Under the pieces are notes generated by a model that was not told the DNA's origin, ran no database searches, and saw only the letters and a list, made by a program, of their open reading frames with translations. Positions 18,586 to 28,499 of a stretch of 64,000 nt of DNA are shown one piece after another. Made by a program: the position numbers and the translations under genes. Numbering within the stretch: the first letter of the stretch is position 1; every line of letters starts with the position of its first letter. The DNA is from Acetobacter vaccinii (GTDB lineage: Bacteria > Pseudomonadota > Alphaproteobacteria > Acetobacterales > Acetobacteraceae): assembly GCF_008365315.1 (NCBI RefSeq), contig NZ_CP043506.1:434001-498000 (forward strand). Reading direction: 5' to 3'.

Positions 18586-18784
18586 TGCCATCCCCTTTCC
18601 ACCCATGGTCCAGCCAACACCGGGGGATACAGAAAAACCTTATAGTCCAGCAGGTTGATGGTTTTTTTCTGGCCATCATCATTCTGTCATACCGCTGCGT
18701 GCCTGATGTTGTTACTATTCATGGGAGGTATGCGTCTGTTATATAGGTGCTATCGTATCTCGTATATTCATAGGGGCTGCTTTC

Positions 18785-19408
18785 ATGGCAACCACAACCC
18801 GCTTCGGGCTTATGGCCCGAACAGCCAGTCTGCCCCGGCGCCAGACCGCGCGCCGGGTGTGTGTCTGCTCCGGCCTGCTGGCTCTGGGGCTTTATCTGGC
18901 CTCTCCCTTTGTCACGCTTGCCTTTATGGCGGTCGATCTGCGCGACCACGACATGGCCGCACTGGGCCAGCTTATAAACTGGCGCGCGCTGGATAACTCC
19001 ATCAAGAGACAGGCACTGACCGGGCTGCACCTTGCTGCTGCCCCACCTGCGGACGAACTGCCTGAGTTTGGCTCATCCTTTGCCAGCACAGCGGTGTCCA
19101 ACGCAGTGGATACCGCTGTGACCAACGCCAACCTTGGCACGCTGGTCGATATGGCCTTGCCTGAACAGCATGAACGCGCACACCAGCCTGCCCCGTCGCT
19201 TGCGGCGCTGGTGGGCAATGCGGCCGTCCATTTTGCACGGCTTGACCATTTTACGTTGGAAGTGCCCCTGCCAGGGCATGAGCGGGAAACACCCCTGCGT
19301 ATTGACATGCACATTCAGGGCTGGCGCTGGAAAATCACCAATGTCGAACTGCCCGTAGCCCGGGCTCCTGTCATGCAAGCCCATGCAGGTTTTAGCCACC
19401 CGGCCTAA
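18785..19408 (+). CDS. DUF2939 family membrane-anchored protein
   Basis: 207 residues. One N-terminal membrane segment (VCVCSGLLALGLYLASPFVTLAFM) is followed by AVDLRDHDMAALGQLINWRALDNSIKRQ, the typical DUF2939 pattern (a pair of helices after an LASP segment). The C-terminal part WRWKITNVELP ends the domain. The family is common in Proteobacteria and has no established function; the orientation suggests a periplasmic domain held at the inner membrane. It is divergent from the E1-like gene and is a single-gene unit. Confidence 0.75.
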   Translation: MATTTRFGLMARTASLPRRQTARRVCVCSGLLALGLYLASPFVTLAFMAVDLRDHDMAALGQLINWRALDNSIKRQALTGLHLAAAPPADELPEFGSSFASTAVSNAVDTAVTNANLGTLVDMALPEQHERAHQPAPSLAALVGNAAVHFARLDHFTLEVPLPGHERETPLRIDMHIQGWRWKITNVELPVARAPVMQAHAGFSHPA

Positions 19409-19467
19409 CGCGTAACATGGTGCGGTTCTGCCCCCGTCCAGGCAGGGGCAGAACCGCACGATAGCTG

Positions 19468-19698
19468 TTACTGCGCGGGGGGCAGGTCTTCTTCCAGCAC
19501 CACCATGTTGATGGCGTAGCTGACGTCCCCATCTTCATCATCACGATGCACGGTGCCAATCACCTCGCCGTTGACTGCCAGTTCAACCGACATGCCAGCG
19601 CGGGGCGCGGGGTTGACCGTCAGGCCCTTGGCGTCAAGCAGACGGCGCAGTGCCGCCTGCAAACGGGCGATTTCCGACGGGGACATGTGACCGCTCAT
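19468..19698 (-). CDS. DUF3126 family protein
   Basis: A small protein of 76 residues when started at the ATG at 19698, which has AAGGAATGG upstream; ATG codons further out would give up to 86. The pattern SPSEIARLQAALRRLLDAKGLTV...VELAVNGEVIGTVHRDDEDGDVSYAINMVVLEEDL is that of DUF3126, a family nearly confined to Alphaproteobacteria and without known function. It is convergent with the DUF2939 gene. Confidence 0.85.
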   Translation of the reverse strand: MSGHMSPSEIARLQAALRRLLDAKGLTVNPAPRAGMSVELAVNGEVIGTVHRDDEDGDVSYAINMVVLEEDLPPAQ

Positions 19699-19740
19699 AT
19701 AATCCATTCCTTGCAAAGCCAACGACATGATATCGGGGGG

Positions 19741-20250
19741 TAGCGTGGCCCGGCACAGGCCGCCACCGCCATAATCAGACGCACGACAAGCCCTGGACCA
19801 TGGCCACAGTCCGATCCGTGCCGCCCGCTATAGGCCATCTGCCCGGACCGCCGCAACCTTTGCGCGCCCGCCCTTGCAGGGCGCTGGCCCTGCTCTGCCA
19901 GCCATTACCTTACAGCCTGATTGCCTCTGCATACCCCTGCCATGGGGGACGGCAAACCACCCCCATGCCCCACAGTTGGGCAAATGCTCCTGATCTTGAC
20001 GAATCATCAAAGTTTTACGGGCAGGAAGGAGGTTCAGGGCACATCATCACGGTCACAGAACCAGACAGGCGAGCAGGCACCCGATATGCGGCATTTTTCA
20101 AAAAAGCGCGTCCGCAACCGCTTTGCCTCTAGGGAAAACCTAGCGGACCACCACGCTGGGAAAAGCCAACGCAGGTGAGATGACAAAAATTTTAAAGCCC
20201 ATGCAATGCGCTACACGCAAATGCGATATGACCTGAGCGCATTTTGTGCA
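19741..20250. other. Gap upstream of the alginate-export-type gene
   Basis: About 510 bases without a supported gene. Short open frames are present but have no ribosome site or protein-like composition. The last 150 bases become AT-rich and lead into the promoter described next. Confidence 0.5.
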
Positions 20251-20283
20251 TTTAAATGGATATAAGTCATTCATATAATGAAT
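20251..20283 (+). promoter_or_regulatory. Promoter with overlapping palindrome, upstream of outer-membrane protein gene
   Basis: TTTAAA at 20251-20256 and a perfect TATAAT at 20274-20279, 17 bases apart. The -10 box sits inside the palindrome ATTCAT-ATA-ATGAAT (20269-20283), a layout expected of a repressor operator. The mRNA leader would be about 45 bases and carries AGGAGG at 20315-20320. Confidence 0.5.
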
Positions 20284-20331
20284 TGATTACCTTCATACAA
20301 AATAATAATAAATCAGGAGGTCTCAGAGTTC

Positions 20332-22191
20332 ATGCACACCGGATCGCCTATGGCACGGAAAGCGCGCCTGCTTTCTTCCTCCCCGCCCAGCCCGTCCCGT
20401 TCCTCTGTTTTCTGGTGTCGCAGCCAGCCTGCGGTCTGCCACGCCATACTGGCCGCCCCTGTTGCCATGGCGTGCCTGCTGGGCACTGCCGCCCATGCCG
20501 AAACCGCACCCAACGCCGCCCATCTGAATTATCCGCACACCCCACCGCAGCAGGAGGCCCCCGCTGCGGCAGCACCACGCGTTAACCCCACACCGCCATC
20601 GCCTGCTGTTGTCACGGTGGAGCAGCCCCCGGCTGCAAAATCCGGCTTCTGGAACTCCATGCGCCTGCTGCCCCCGCTGACCAGCCGCCCGGAAGCCTAC
20701 GGGCAGCCGCAGACGCTGGAACTCAACCCCCTGCCCACTTCCCTGCTGCATCAAGGTCCATGGGGGGTCTTTAACGCCAATACGGGGGCTGCCGCAGGGT
20801 TTGGTACTGTGGGGTACTATGCCGTCTCCCGCTGGGCGGAGGACTGGTCGAACCTGAAAGACAAGCGCAACCGCATTGATGCCATGGATGCGCTCAAATA
20901 CATCCCCTTCAACGACAAGGGGGATTACTATCTTTCCCTCAGCGGTAACTTCCGCCAGCACAATTTTTACGACCAGCGGGCCGGATTTGGCAGCACCAAA
21001 AAAAGCCCCGCCTATCGTAACAACTTCCGCTGGAACCTTGGGGCAGACCTGCATCTGGGCGAGCACGTCCGCCTGTATGGGGAACTGATGAGCGGCCAGG
21101 CAGGCGGCATCAACTACTACGGTTATGCCGGCGGCCGGTGGCGCAGCAAGCTGGATGCCCAACAGGCCTTTGTGGAAGTACGCGGCCATGCGCTGGGTGC
21201 CACCATGGGCGGCATGGTTGGCCGCATGACGTTCCTGGATGCACCACCCTATGTGACGGCGGGCAGTGTCTATCCGTCCATTCCGTATTCATGGAACGGG
21301 CTGCGCGGCTACGCCTTTTGGAAAAACTTCCGCATCGACGGGTTCTACCTGACCCTGACCGACACAAGCCCGCGCATTGCCTTCCACAACGAAGTCGGGT
21401 GGGACACGCGGCTGTTCGGGCTCTATACGTCCTATGCGGTGCCGAAGTTCACCTTCCTGAACCGTAATAGCCAGATTTTTGTCGATACATTCTATCTGGG
21501 CTACATCCTGTCCCGTACATCCTTGCCGACACTCGCCGCCAATACCTCTGTTGCGGGGTCAACCCACCGCGACACGCCGGGCATGCGTGTGTGGGGCAAT
21601 GCCGGGCCGCTGGAATTTTCCGTCGGGGCCATGTGGCAGGGGGGCACTTTCAACCCCGCCAATAATGCCGGGCCCAGCCGCCCGGTATCCGCCTATGCGA
21701 TCGACGCCACCCTGTCCTGGCGCTTTGCCAAATGGCCCGGTCACCCGGCCATTGGTATCCAGGTGGATGATGTATCGGGCGGCAACATGAACAAAAGCAA
21801 GTCCTCAAGCTGGGGTGGCTTTCTGTCTCCCTTCGTGCCTAGCGCCTACTATCTGGACCTGAGCACCTATATCGGCCAGTCCAACATTATCGACGTAGGG
21901 CCTATTGCCACGGTGTCCCCCACACCCAACACCACACTGCTGATGAAGGTGCCTGCCATCTGGCGCAACAGCCGCTCGGACGCGGTCTATCCCAACGGGG
22001 TTAACCCTTATGGTTTCCGGCCGCGCGGGTCTTATACAGCCACCATGCCGCAGGCCAGCTTTACCTGGCGTGCCACACGGCACATTACCCTCAGTATCGA
22101 CGGCGAGTATATTTTTGCCTCCAAGACCATGATCAAGGCCGGAGCGTCCTCCGGGGCGTTTGTGCAAAGCAACCTTGAGCTGACATTCTAA
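20332..22191 (+). CDS. Alginate-export (AlgE-like) family outer-membrane beta-barrel
   Basis: 619 residues. The signal region (residues 1-55, with an ATG at 20350 as an alternative start and cleavage after LLGTAAHA) is followed by a Pro/Ala-rich linker to about residue 105. A long barrel region then shows alternating aromatic/polar strands (YYLSLSGNFRQHNFYDQR, LHLGEHVRLYGELMSGQAGG, QQAFVEVRG, LSWRFAKWPGHPAIGIQVDD) and ends in QSNLELTF, the C-terminal aromatic of outer-membrane proteins. The pattern fits the alginate export domain (PF13372). Members transport various anionic or oligomeric substrates, so alginate itself is not implied. An OPT transporter gene follows 112 bases later on the same strand. 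Confidence 0.82.
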   Translation: MHTGSPMARKARLLSSSPPSPSRSSVFWCRSQPAVCHAILAAPVAMACLLGTAAHAETAPNAAHLNYPHTPPQQEAPAAAAPRVNPTPPSPAVVTVEQPPAAKSGFWNSMRLLPPLTSRPEAYGQPQTLELNPLPTSLLHQGPWGVFNANTGAAAGFGTVGYYAVSRWAEDWSNLKDKRNRIDAMDALKYIPFNDKGDYYLSLSGNFRQHNFYDQRAGFGSTKKSPAYRNNFRWNLGADLHLGEHVRLYGELMSGQAGGINYYGYAGGRWRSKLDAQQAFVEVRGHALGATMGGMVGRMTFLDAPPYVTAGSVYPSIPYSWNGLRGYAFWKNFRIDGFYLTLTDTSPRIAFHNEVGWDTRLFGLYTSYAVPKFTFLNRNSQIFVDTFYLGYILSRTSLPTLAANTSVAGSTHRDTPGMRVWGNAGPLEFSVGAMWQGGTFNPANNAGPSRPVSAYAIDATLSWRFAKWPGHPAIGIQVDDVSGGNMNKSKSSSWGGFLSPFVPSAYYLDLSTYIGQSNIIDVGPIATVSPTPNTTLLMKVPAIWRNSRSDAVYPNGVNPYGFRPRGSYTATMPQASFTWRATRHITLSIDGEYIFASKTMIKAGASSGAFVQSNLELTF

Positions 22192-22303
22192 GCCCATCCA
22201 CTAAAGACAAATTGTCCCGCCTGGCGTAATGCGCGACGATACGCCAAGGCGGGGCGCAGCAGGCAGGCTCCCCCGCTGCCATAACCGCTGGGGAGCCTCA
22301 CGC

Positions 22304-24244
22304 ATGACCTCTTGCCCCGCCCGCCGGGAACTGACACTGCGTGGCCTGATCCTGGGCGCGGTCATTACCGTTATCTTCACCGCCTCCAATGTCTATCTGG
22401 GCCTGCGGATCGGGTTGACCTTTGCCTCGTCCATTCCCGCCGCTGTCATTTCCATGGCTGTTCTGCGCATGCTGGGCGGCGGCACGCTGCTTGAGAACAC
22501 CATGGTGCAAAGCCAAGCCTCGGCAGCGGGAACGTTATCCTGCGTTTTTGCCACATTCCCGGGGCTGATCCTGTGCGGCTTCTGGCAGGAATTTCCCTTC
22601 TGGCAGACTGCCGGACTGTCACTGGCCGGAGGAGTGCTTGGGGTGCTGTTCACCATCCCCCTGCGCCACGCCCTGGTCACCCGCAGTAGCCTGCCCTACC
22701 CTGAAGGTGTCGCCGCGGCCGAAATCCTGCGGGCCGGAGCCGATACCACAGACAGCCGCAACCTGCGCGCACTGGTGGCAGGGGGGGTCATGTCCACCCT
22801 GTTTTCCCTTGGGTCTGGCACGGTACGGATTTTCTCCGACACTCTGACCCTGACCGCCAGTGCCGGACAGGCTGTGTTCCAGCTTCAGGCCGGGTTATCC
22901 CCCGCCCTGATCGGGGCAGGCTACCTGGTTGGCATTTCCGGCGGGTTGGCCATGCTGGCGGGCTGCGCTCTGGCCTGGGGTGTTGCCGTGCCATGGTTGA
23001 CAGCCTACCTGCCCAACCCCGACCACCTTGCCCCGGCCGCTTTCGCCCACGCCCTGTGGCTGCACAAAGTGCGCTTTGCCGGGGCGGGAGCCATTGCTGT
23101 TGCCGCGTTATGGACCTTGGTGGAGCTGCTGCCCCCTGTTGTGGCAGGGCTGCGCACAGTGCTGCAACGCCCAGAGCATGACGTGCTGCATGACCGGGAA
23201 AGAGACCTCTCCCCCCGCGCCATGATTGTGTTGCTGCTGCTGTCCACCGCCATGCTCGGCTGGTTTTTTGCCGCGTTTCTGGCCCCGTTCCTGCCTGATG
23301 GCGGGTGGCCTCTGGTGGGTGCCGCGGTTGGGTTCTGCGTTATTTTTGGCTTCATCATGGCGGCAGCCTGTGGGTATATGGCGGGGCTTGTCGGGTCATC
23401 ATCCTCCCCCATTTCCGGCATTATCATTGTGGGGGCCGTCCTTGCGGCCCTGATGCTGCTGGGGCTGGAAGCCCTGAATATGATCCCTCCGGCCCTGATG
23501 GCCGACAGGCAGCGCCTGGCAACCGCTTTTACCATTCTGGTGCTCTCTGCCATTACGGCCACCATCGCGATTTCCAACGACAATCTACAGGACCTTAAGA
23601 CCGGCCAGCTTGTCGGGGCTTCTCCCTGGAAGCAGGAGGCAGCGCTTGTCGCAGGATGTATTGCAGGGGCTGCCGTTATCCCACCCGTGCTTAATCTGCT
23701 GTACCAGGCTTACGGGTTTACGGACGCCCTGCCACACCCCGGCATGGACCCCACCCGCGCTCTGGCAGCCCCCCAGCCTGCACTGATTATGATGATTGTG
23801 CATGGTATTTTCACCCATGCGCTGGACTGGAGCATGCTGGGCACAGGGGCCGCCCTGGGTGTGGGGCTGATTGGCCTGGACCTGCTGTTACGCCGCAAGG
23901 CGCTGGCCCTGCCACCACTGGGTGTAGCCGTGGGGCTATACTTGCCTGCCTCCGTCAGCCTGACCCTTGCTGCCGGGGCCGTTCTGGGCTGGGCCATCAA
24001 ACGCAATCGGCAGAACCCTGCTCAGCCCGACACAACCGGCACAATGGTCGCGTCAGGCTTTATTGTCGGGGAAAGTCTGACCGGGGTCGCCCAAGCGGCC
24101 CTTTCCGGCCTGGCAGGGCAGGACAATGTCCTGTCACTGGCGGGTGTGCTGCCGGCATTCCTACCGCCATTACTGGGTGGGATCTGCTTTACTGCCCTGT
24201 GCTGGTGGTTTACCCGGCAGGCCCGTACACCCCAGCCAACGTAA
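22304..24244 (+). CDS. OPT family oligopeptide/metal-chelate transporter
   Basis: 646 residues, about 15-16 membrane segments. It starts with RELTLRGLILGAVITVIFTASNVYLGLRIGLTFASSIPAAVISM, the N-terminal OPT signature, and has LPYPEGVAAAEILRAG, another family hallmark, near 130. Proton-coupled OPT carriers import oligopeptides; YSL-type members import metal chelates. The ATG at 22304 puts the family signature at the N-terminus; the frame upstream to 22229 is not protein-like. It lies downstream of the AlgE-like barrel gene, perhaps co-transcribed. Its last 35 bases overlap the 3' end of the convergent gene. Confidence 0.87.
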   Translation: MTSCPARRELTLRGLILGAVITVIFTASNVYLGLRIGLTFASSIPAAVISMAVLRMLGGGTLLENTMVQSQASAAGTLSCVFATFPGLILCGFWQEFPFWQTAGLSLAGGVLGVLFTIPLRHALVTRSSLPYPEGVAAAEILRAGADTTDSRNLRALVAGGVMSTLFSLGSGTVRIFSDTLTLTASAGQAVFQLQAGLSPALIGAGYLVGISGGLAMLAGCALAWGVAVPWLTAYLPNPDHLAPAAFAHALWLHKVRFAGAGAIAVAALWTLVELLPPVVAGLRTVLQRPEHDVLHDRERDLSPRAMIVLLLLSTAMLGWFFAAFLAPFLPDGGWPLVGAAVGFCVIFGFIMAAACGYMAGLVGSSSSPISGIIIVGAVLAALMLLGLEALNMIPPALMADRQRLATAFTILVLSAITATIAISNDNLQDLKTGQLVGASPWKQEAALVAGCIAGAAVIPPVLNLLYQAYGFTDALPHPGMDPTRALAAPQPALIMMIVHGIFTHALDWSMLGTGAALGVGLIGLDLLLRRKALALPPLGVAVGLYLPASVSLTLAAGAVLGWAIKRNRQNPAQPDTTGTMVASGFIVGESLTGVAQAALSGLAGQDNVLSLAGVLPAFLPPLLGGICFTALCWWFTRQARTPQPT

Positions 24245-26549
24245 GAGCGGACCGGCCATCTGCCCTGTGCGGCCTAAAACCAAAGGCCAGTAGCAATAGG
24301 CCCGCACAAAACCCAAACCAGCCCCAGCACAACCCTGGTGGGGTAAAGGCAAAATGAACCTCCACCTGCCCCGCAGGTAAGGACAGACGCTGGAACAGCC
24401 CGTCCTGCATGCCGGGCACGACCTGCCGTCCGTTAATGCTGGCCGTCCAACCCGGCAGCATGAGTTCCCGCCGGATCAGGGTTGCTGGGCGGGCACACAA
24501 CACCCGCGCAGTATCACGCCCGACACTGGTCACCTTGCAGTCTGGCCCACCATCAAAATACGGAGCAGGATGCGCCAGCCTGTACAGGTCGTTCGCTCCG
24601 CTGCTGTAGATCAGGACTGGCCTGTCCTGCACGGGCAATGCCTGCCAGCCCTCCGCCACAGTCCCATGAGGCACGACAGCAAGAGCCACCCCCAACTGCT
24701 CCAACCGTGCCGGGTGCGCCAACGCATTGGCCAGAAAGGTATGGCCCTGCCGGGTGGAGGTTATGCCATCAAACGTTACAGGGTCCAGGTCAGCGCCAAA
24801 GTCCCGCTGCAAACGCGCAATCCAGGCCGCAGGCATGGGTACACCATTGTGGTTGATCGAGGCCAGCCCGTAATACGCCCCATAATTTGGCGGCAAGACC
24901 CCGAGCGAGACAAAGCGGTTAAGGCCAATCTCTCGCTGCAGAGTTGTCAGTAAAACCGTATCGACCGGCAAAGCCGGGCGTAGCGACAGCAAGGGGATAC
25001 AAAACAGCACAAGGGATTCCCCAACCACACTGCCCCCCGCCAGGAGCATACGCCCGCGAGCCCCCACGCCCGGCACCACAAACGCCAGCACACACCCCAG
25101 CAGAGCCACCACCCCAATCAGGACAGACAGCACCCGATACCCCATAGATGACAGCAGCCCGTGGCTATACCCGTCCAGAATGGTACGCACCGGCGCATCC
25201 CACCACCAAAGCACCCCGCACACACACCCAAGACACAGCAAAACAAGTGCCAGACCGGACAGGCGGCCCCGCGTCCACCAAGGCTTTTCCACCCCCTGCA
25301 CCGGCAGACGGCACAGATCATCCAGCGTGAAGGTCGCCAGCACAATCATGGCCAGTTCCTCCGCCGGATAACACAGACGGTGGAAATAGGTGCGCCCGAT
25401 ACCCGGCACCATATCCAGCAGGGCTGTCACACCGGGCATGTTGGCCTGCTTGGCCACACAGGCCAGCACATACCCTACAAGCAGCCCCCGTGCAGGCCGA
25501 TCCCTCTGGCCCCATATGGCCATTAGCGCCAGAAAGGGCAGTGTCAGCCCCCAGTATCCCCCCATGCCCCACCAGGCCGCATACAGCGTGGCGGGGCCAT
25601 AAAACGCCAGACCATGCATGTAGGGGAAAAGGCTCATAATCCAACTAGGCATGGGGTGGGGGATGTCCATAACCCCGGCATGTGGCCCAATCCAGGCGTG
25701 GGAAAGATAGTCAAAAAACACGACAAGCTGGGGCAAGGCCAGCAGCAGGGCAACGCAACCACCCGCCAACACGCGCAAGGCAAATCCCAGCCGGGTTCCG
25801 TAAGGTTGCTGAACACAGCGCATGACCGCCCAGCAGAACACCAGCGTGCCAAGCAGAAATGCAGTCTCGGGAAAGCCCGCCAGCAGCAGCCAGCCAAGCC
25901 CCAGAGCCAGGCATCCCCAGCCCTGACCTGTCGGCCTGCCCCGTAACTGCTCCACCCCCAGCAGAGCCAGCGGCGCAAACGCCAGCGGCTGGATAGGGCC
26001 ATCCGTCGCCCAGGCAAACGTGCCGTTAAAAGCCCAGAGCAACGCCCCGACCAGCACAGCCCGCGGGTCCAGCGCCAGAGCACGCAAAAACGCGTACATG
26101 CACAGCCCTGCCAGCACCTGCAGGGTAATCTTGAACAGCAACAGCCCACCAGGCAGCCCCAGCAGCAACACAAAGGGCATAAAAAACGCTGCGGGCTGAT
26201 ACTCCCCTGCCAGAGGCATGCCTACCCCGTCGTACGGGTTCCATGTCGGCAGAATACCATGCATCCAGTCCCGCGCGACAAGGCGGCCCAACGCCTGCAC
26301 AATAACCCCAGCACACCCATCCACCCAGCCAGGCAGACCGGGCAACAGACCCCCTTCCAGCCAGTTCCGGCGGGTGGTTGTTGCCACGGACAGGATCGAA
26401 CGCGGGTCGGACGTCAGATGCCCCGGCAAAAGTGGCCCCAGCAGTTCGGGCAGATGCACACACAAAGGCAGGGCAACCAGCAGCACACAATGCCACAAGG
26501 GCCAGCGCGGCTTGATGCTAAGGCTGTTACGCAGGAAACGACTGGTCAT
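24210..26549 (-). CDS. Large polytopic membrane protein, YfhO/GT-C-like
   Basis: 779 residues from the ATG at 26549 (an ATG at 26579 would add 10). It has about 12-14 membrane helices. After the first there is a loop with PTWNPYDGVGMPLAGEYQPAAFF and an aromatic-rich segment typical of YfhO-like and GT-C glycosyltransferase proteins, which use lipid-linked sugars to glycosylate envelope polymers. The C-terminal part (from about 600) is soluble, with a beta-sandwich-like end PAGQVEVHFAFTPPGL, also as in YfhO. The substrate is unknown. The 3' end overlaps the OPT transporter gene tail to tail by 35 bases. Confidence 0.62.
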   Translation of the reverse strand: MTSRFLRNSLSIKPRWPLWHCVLLVALPLCVHLPELLGPLLPGHLTSDPRSILSVATTTRRNWLEGGLLPGLPGWVDGCAGVIVQALGRLVARDWMHGILPTWNPYDGVGMPLAGEYQPAAFFMPFVLLLGLPGGLLLFKITLQVLAGLCMYAFLRALALDPRAVLVGALLWAFNGTFAWATDGPIQPLAFAPLALLGVEQLRGRPTGQGWGCLALGLGWLLLAGFPETAFLLGTLVFCWAVMRCVQQPYGTRLGFALRVLAGGCVALLLALPQLVVFFDYLSHAWIGPHAGVMDIPHPMPSWIMSLFPYMHGLAFYGPATLYAAWWGMGGYWGLTLPFLALMAIWGQRDRPARGLLVGYVLACVAKQANMPGVTALLDMVPGIGRTYFHRLCYPAEELAMIVLATFTLDDLCRLPVQGVEKPWWTRGRLSGLALVLLCLGCVCGVLWWWDAPVRTILDGYSHGLLSSMGYRVLSVLIGVVALLGCVLAFVVPGVGARGRMLLAGGSVVGESLVLFCIPLLSLRPALPVDTVLLTTLQREIGLNRFVSLGVLPPNYGAYYGLASINHNGVPMPAAWIARLQRDFGADLDPVTFDGITSTRQGHTFLANALAHPARLEQLGVALAVVPHGTVAEGWQALPVQDRPVLIYSSGANDLYRLAHPAPYFDGGPDCKVTSVGRDTARVLCARPATLIRRELMLPGWTASINGRQVVPGMQDGLFQRLSLPAGQVEVHFAFTPPGLCWGWFGFCAGLLLLAFGFRPHRADGRSALTLAGVYGPAG

Positions 26550-26640
26550 TCCCCAGCCTAGCCGCGCAGGCATTATCATACTGATAACACATGCCTAACA
26601 CCGTTGCCCCAGTGCACGCGGGCACTGGAGACCGCTGGTT

Positions 26641-27441
26641 TTAATGGCGCAGCAGCACAGGGATTTCCGGGTGGGCCAGAATATAGTCGGTCACGCTCCC
26701 CATCAGGCGGCTATAGAGCATGCCGTGTTCATAGCCCCCCATGACCAGCATGTCGGCATGCAGGTTGTGTGCCGTGTCCAGCAAAGCCTGCCCTATGGCC
26801 GCTTTACCTCCCCCATGCACCGCAAGCTCCCGCCGGGTAGCGGAAAAGCCGGGCAGCACATCGGGCGGCAACGCCTGCCCCGGAGGGACAATGACATCAA
26901 TCTCCCTCGCGCCGGGCAGGAAGGCCGCAGCGGCCTCAAACGCGCGGCGGCAGCAACCAGTTTCCTTCCAGGCCAGCAGCACATGGTCCCCACTCGGTCT
27001 GTCCCAGAACGGAGGCACCAGCAGAACCGGCTGCCCTGTGCGAAAAACCAGCGCCTGTGCCAACTGGCGCTTGTGCGCGCTGTCCTTGGGGCCGGGAAAG
27101 CCCATGATGAGAATATCCGCATCCCGCGCAAAGGCACTGACAACGCCATCCACCGTAATAACGGGGTCCAGCCAGTTGACTTCCAGCCTGTCCAGCCGGT
27201 TTGCGGGAGCACCATACTGCTTGACCAGCCAGGTCCGATAAGTGACGTGCAGCCCCTCGGCCCAGTCTTTCTGCGATGTGCCTGTCGCCCCCTCGGGCTC
27301 CCCCCCACCATCCTCAACCGGGGCACGTGCGGCCAGAACGTCCATGCGGCTGCCATTGACCCGCGCCATGACCTGGGCCGCCATGTGCAGCAGCACATCG
27401 GCCTGATCTGGCTGGTTCAGAATTACAAGACAACGCTGCAT
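26641..27441 (-). CDS. Universal stress protein (UspA family), tandem type
   Basis: 266 residues, about twice the length of a single Usp domain. The second half has the cleaner signature: VLLAWKETGCCRRAFEAAAAFLPGAREIDVI, then LHADMLVMGGYEHGMLYSRLMGSVTDYILAHPEIPVLLRH, where the G-2x-G-9x-G(S/T) ATP-loop of UspA is recognisable (MGGYEHG...MGSVT). The first half is diverged but ends in a matching LIMGFPG and PVLLVPP. Usp proteins are cytoplasmic, stress-induced and often bind ATP. It is a single-gene unit, divergent from the hydrolase gene. Confidence 0.87.
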   Translation of the reverse strand: MQRCLVILNQPDQADVLLHMAAQVMARVNGSRMDVLAARAPVEDGGGEPEGATGTSQKDWAEGLHVTYRTWLVKQYGAPANRLDRLEVNWLDPVITVDGVVSAFARDADILIMGFPGPKDSAHKRQLAQALVFRTGQPVLLVPPFWDRPSGDHVLLAWKETGCCRRAFEAAAAFLPGAREIDVIVPPGQALPPDVLPGFSATRRELAVHGGGKAAIGQALLDTAHNLHADMLVMGGYEHGMLYSRLMGSVTDYILAHPEIPVLLRH

Positions 27442-27658
27442 TTCCCTGTCTGTCCTTATGTTCTACGGCCTTGCTGCGGTGCGGAATACGGGCCGTAAGC
27501 ACCACATCCGCATGACAGTGCCACGCCCTGCCTCTCTCTGGAAGGTGAAGAAAAAACAGTGTGTTCCCTCTCGCCTTCATGGTCAAAGCAGGGCAAAACG
27601 CCCCGGCTGGCAGATATGGCACTGTCATGGCCCCGTAAACACAGGAAAGACCCATCCC

Positions 27659-28447
27659 GTGCTGCTGAACGTGATTGAACGCACCCCCGAACCCACCGCA
27701 ACCACCAGCCCGCTGCCTGTAGCGCTGTTGCATGGTCTGTTCGGCCGCGCCCGCAATCTGGGCTTTGTGCAGCGCCGACTGGCTGCAACCCGCCGCACAC
27801 TGGCCATGGACCTGCGTAACCACGGCGCAAGCCCGCATGGCCCCATGTCCTACCCCATCATGGCGGATGATGTGCGCGAAACCCTGCAACACCACGCCGC
27901 AGATCCTGCCGTGCTGCTTGGCCATTCCATGGGCGGCAAAACCTCCATGATGCTGGCCCTACGCCACCCCCAGACCGTCAAGGCGCTGATTGTTGTGGAT
28001 ATTGCCCCAGGCCGGGGTGGTTTTTCCTCACTCGACCTGCCGCAGGGGCTGGAAAAGCTGGTCTTCCCCCCCGCACTCGACCTGCATGGTGCCAACGACC
28101 TGCTGCGCCCGCTTATTCCCAACGATGCCGTGCGGCAGTTGATGGTGCAGAACATCCGCCTGGGCGACAATCCCGGCTGGGCCATTGGGCTGACCGACAT
28201 TCTGGCAGCATTCCCCGCCCTCATGGACTGGCCCGCCCTGCCAGAAGATGCCTGCTACACCGGACCGACACTGTTTATCCGGGGTGAGGACTCACCCTAT
28301 GTCCAGCCCGACAACTACCCCGCCATGCAGCGCCTGTTCCCCAACCATAGGCTGGAGAGCATAGCAGGCGCAGGGCACTGGGTGCATGCTGATGCCCCGC
28401 AACGTTTTTCAGAACTAGTTGAGCAGTTCCTGGCCCAGCACGGCTGA
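27659..28447 (+). CDS. Alpha/beta-hydrolase (YbfF-like esterase)
   Basis: 262 residues from a GTG at 27659 that has AGGAAAG nine bases upstream; the open frame extends further but without coding character. Features: oxyanion LLHGLFGRARN near residue 22, MDLRNHGASPHG, the nucleophile elbow GHSMGGKTSM (Ser near 92), the acid in FIRGEDSPYV and the histidine in GAGHWVHADAP. The arrangement matches YbfF-type acyl-ester hydrolases (acyl-CoA or small-ester substrates). It follows a divergent universal stress protein gene; the downstream gene is on the other strand. Confidence 0.87.
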   Translation: MLLNVIERTPEPTATTSPLPVALLHGLFGRARNLGFVQRRLAATRRTLAMDLRNHGASPHGPMSYPIMADDVRETLQHHAADPAVLLGHSMGGKTSMMLALRHPQTVKALIVVDIAPGRGGFSSLDLPQGLEKLVFPPALDLHGANDLLRPLIPNDAVRQLMVQNIRLGDNPGWAIGLTDILAAFPALMDWPALPEDACYTGPTLFIRGEDSPYVQPDNYPAMQRLFPNHRLESIAGAGHWVHADAPQRFSELVEQFLAQHG

Positions 28448-28499
28448 ACACGCTCTGCTGCCAGCACCCGCATGGCGCGGGCTGGCAGCAGAACAGACC

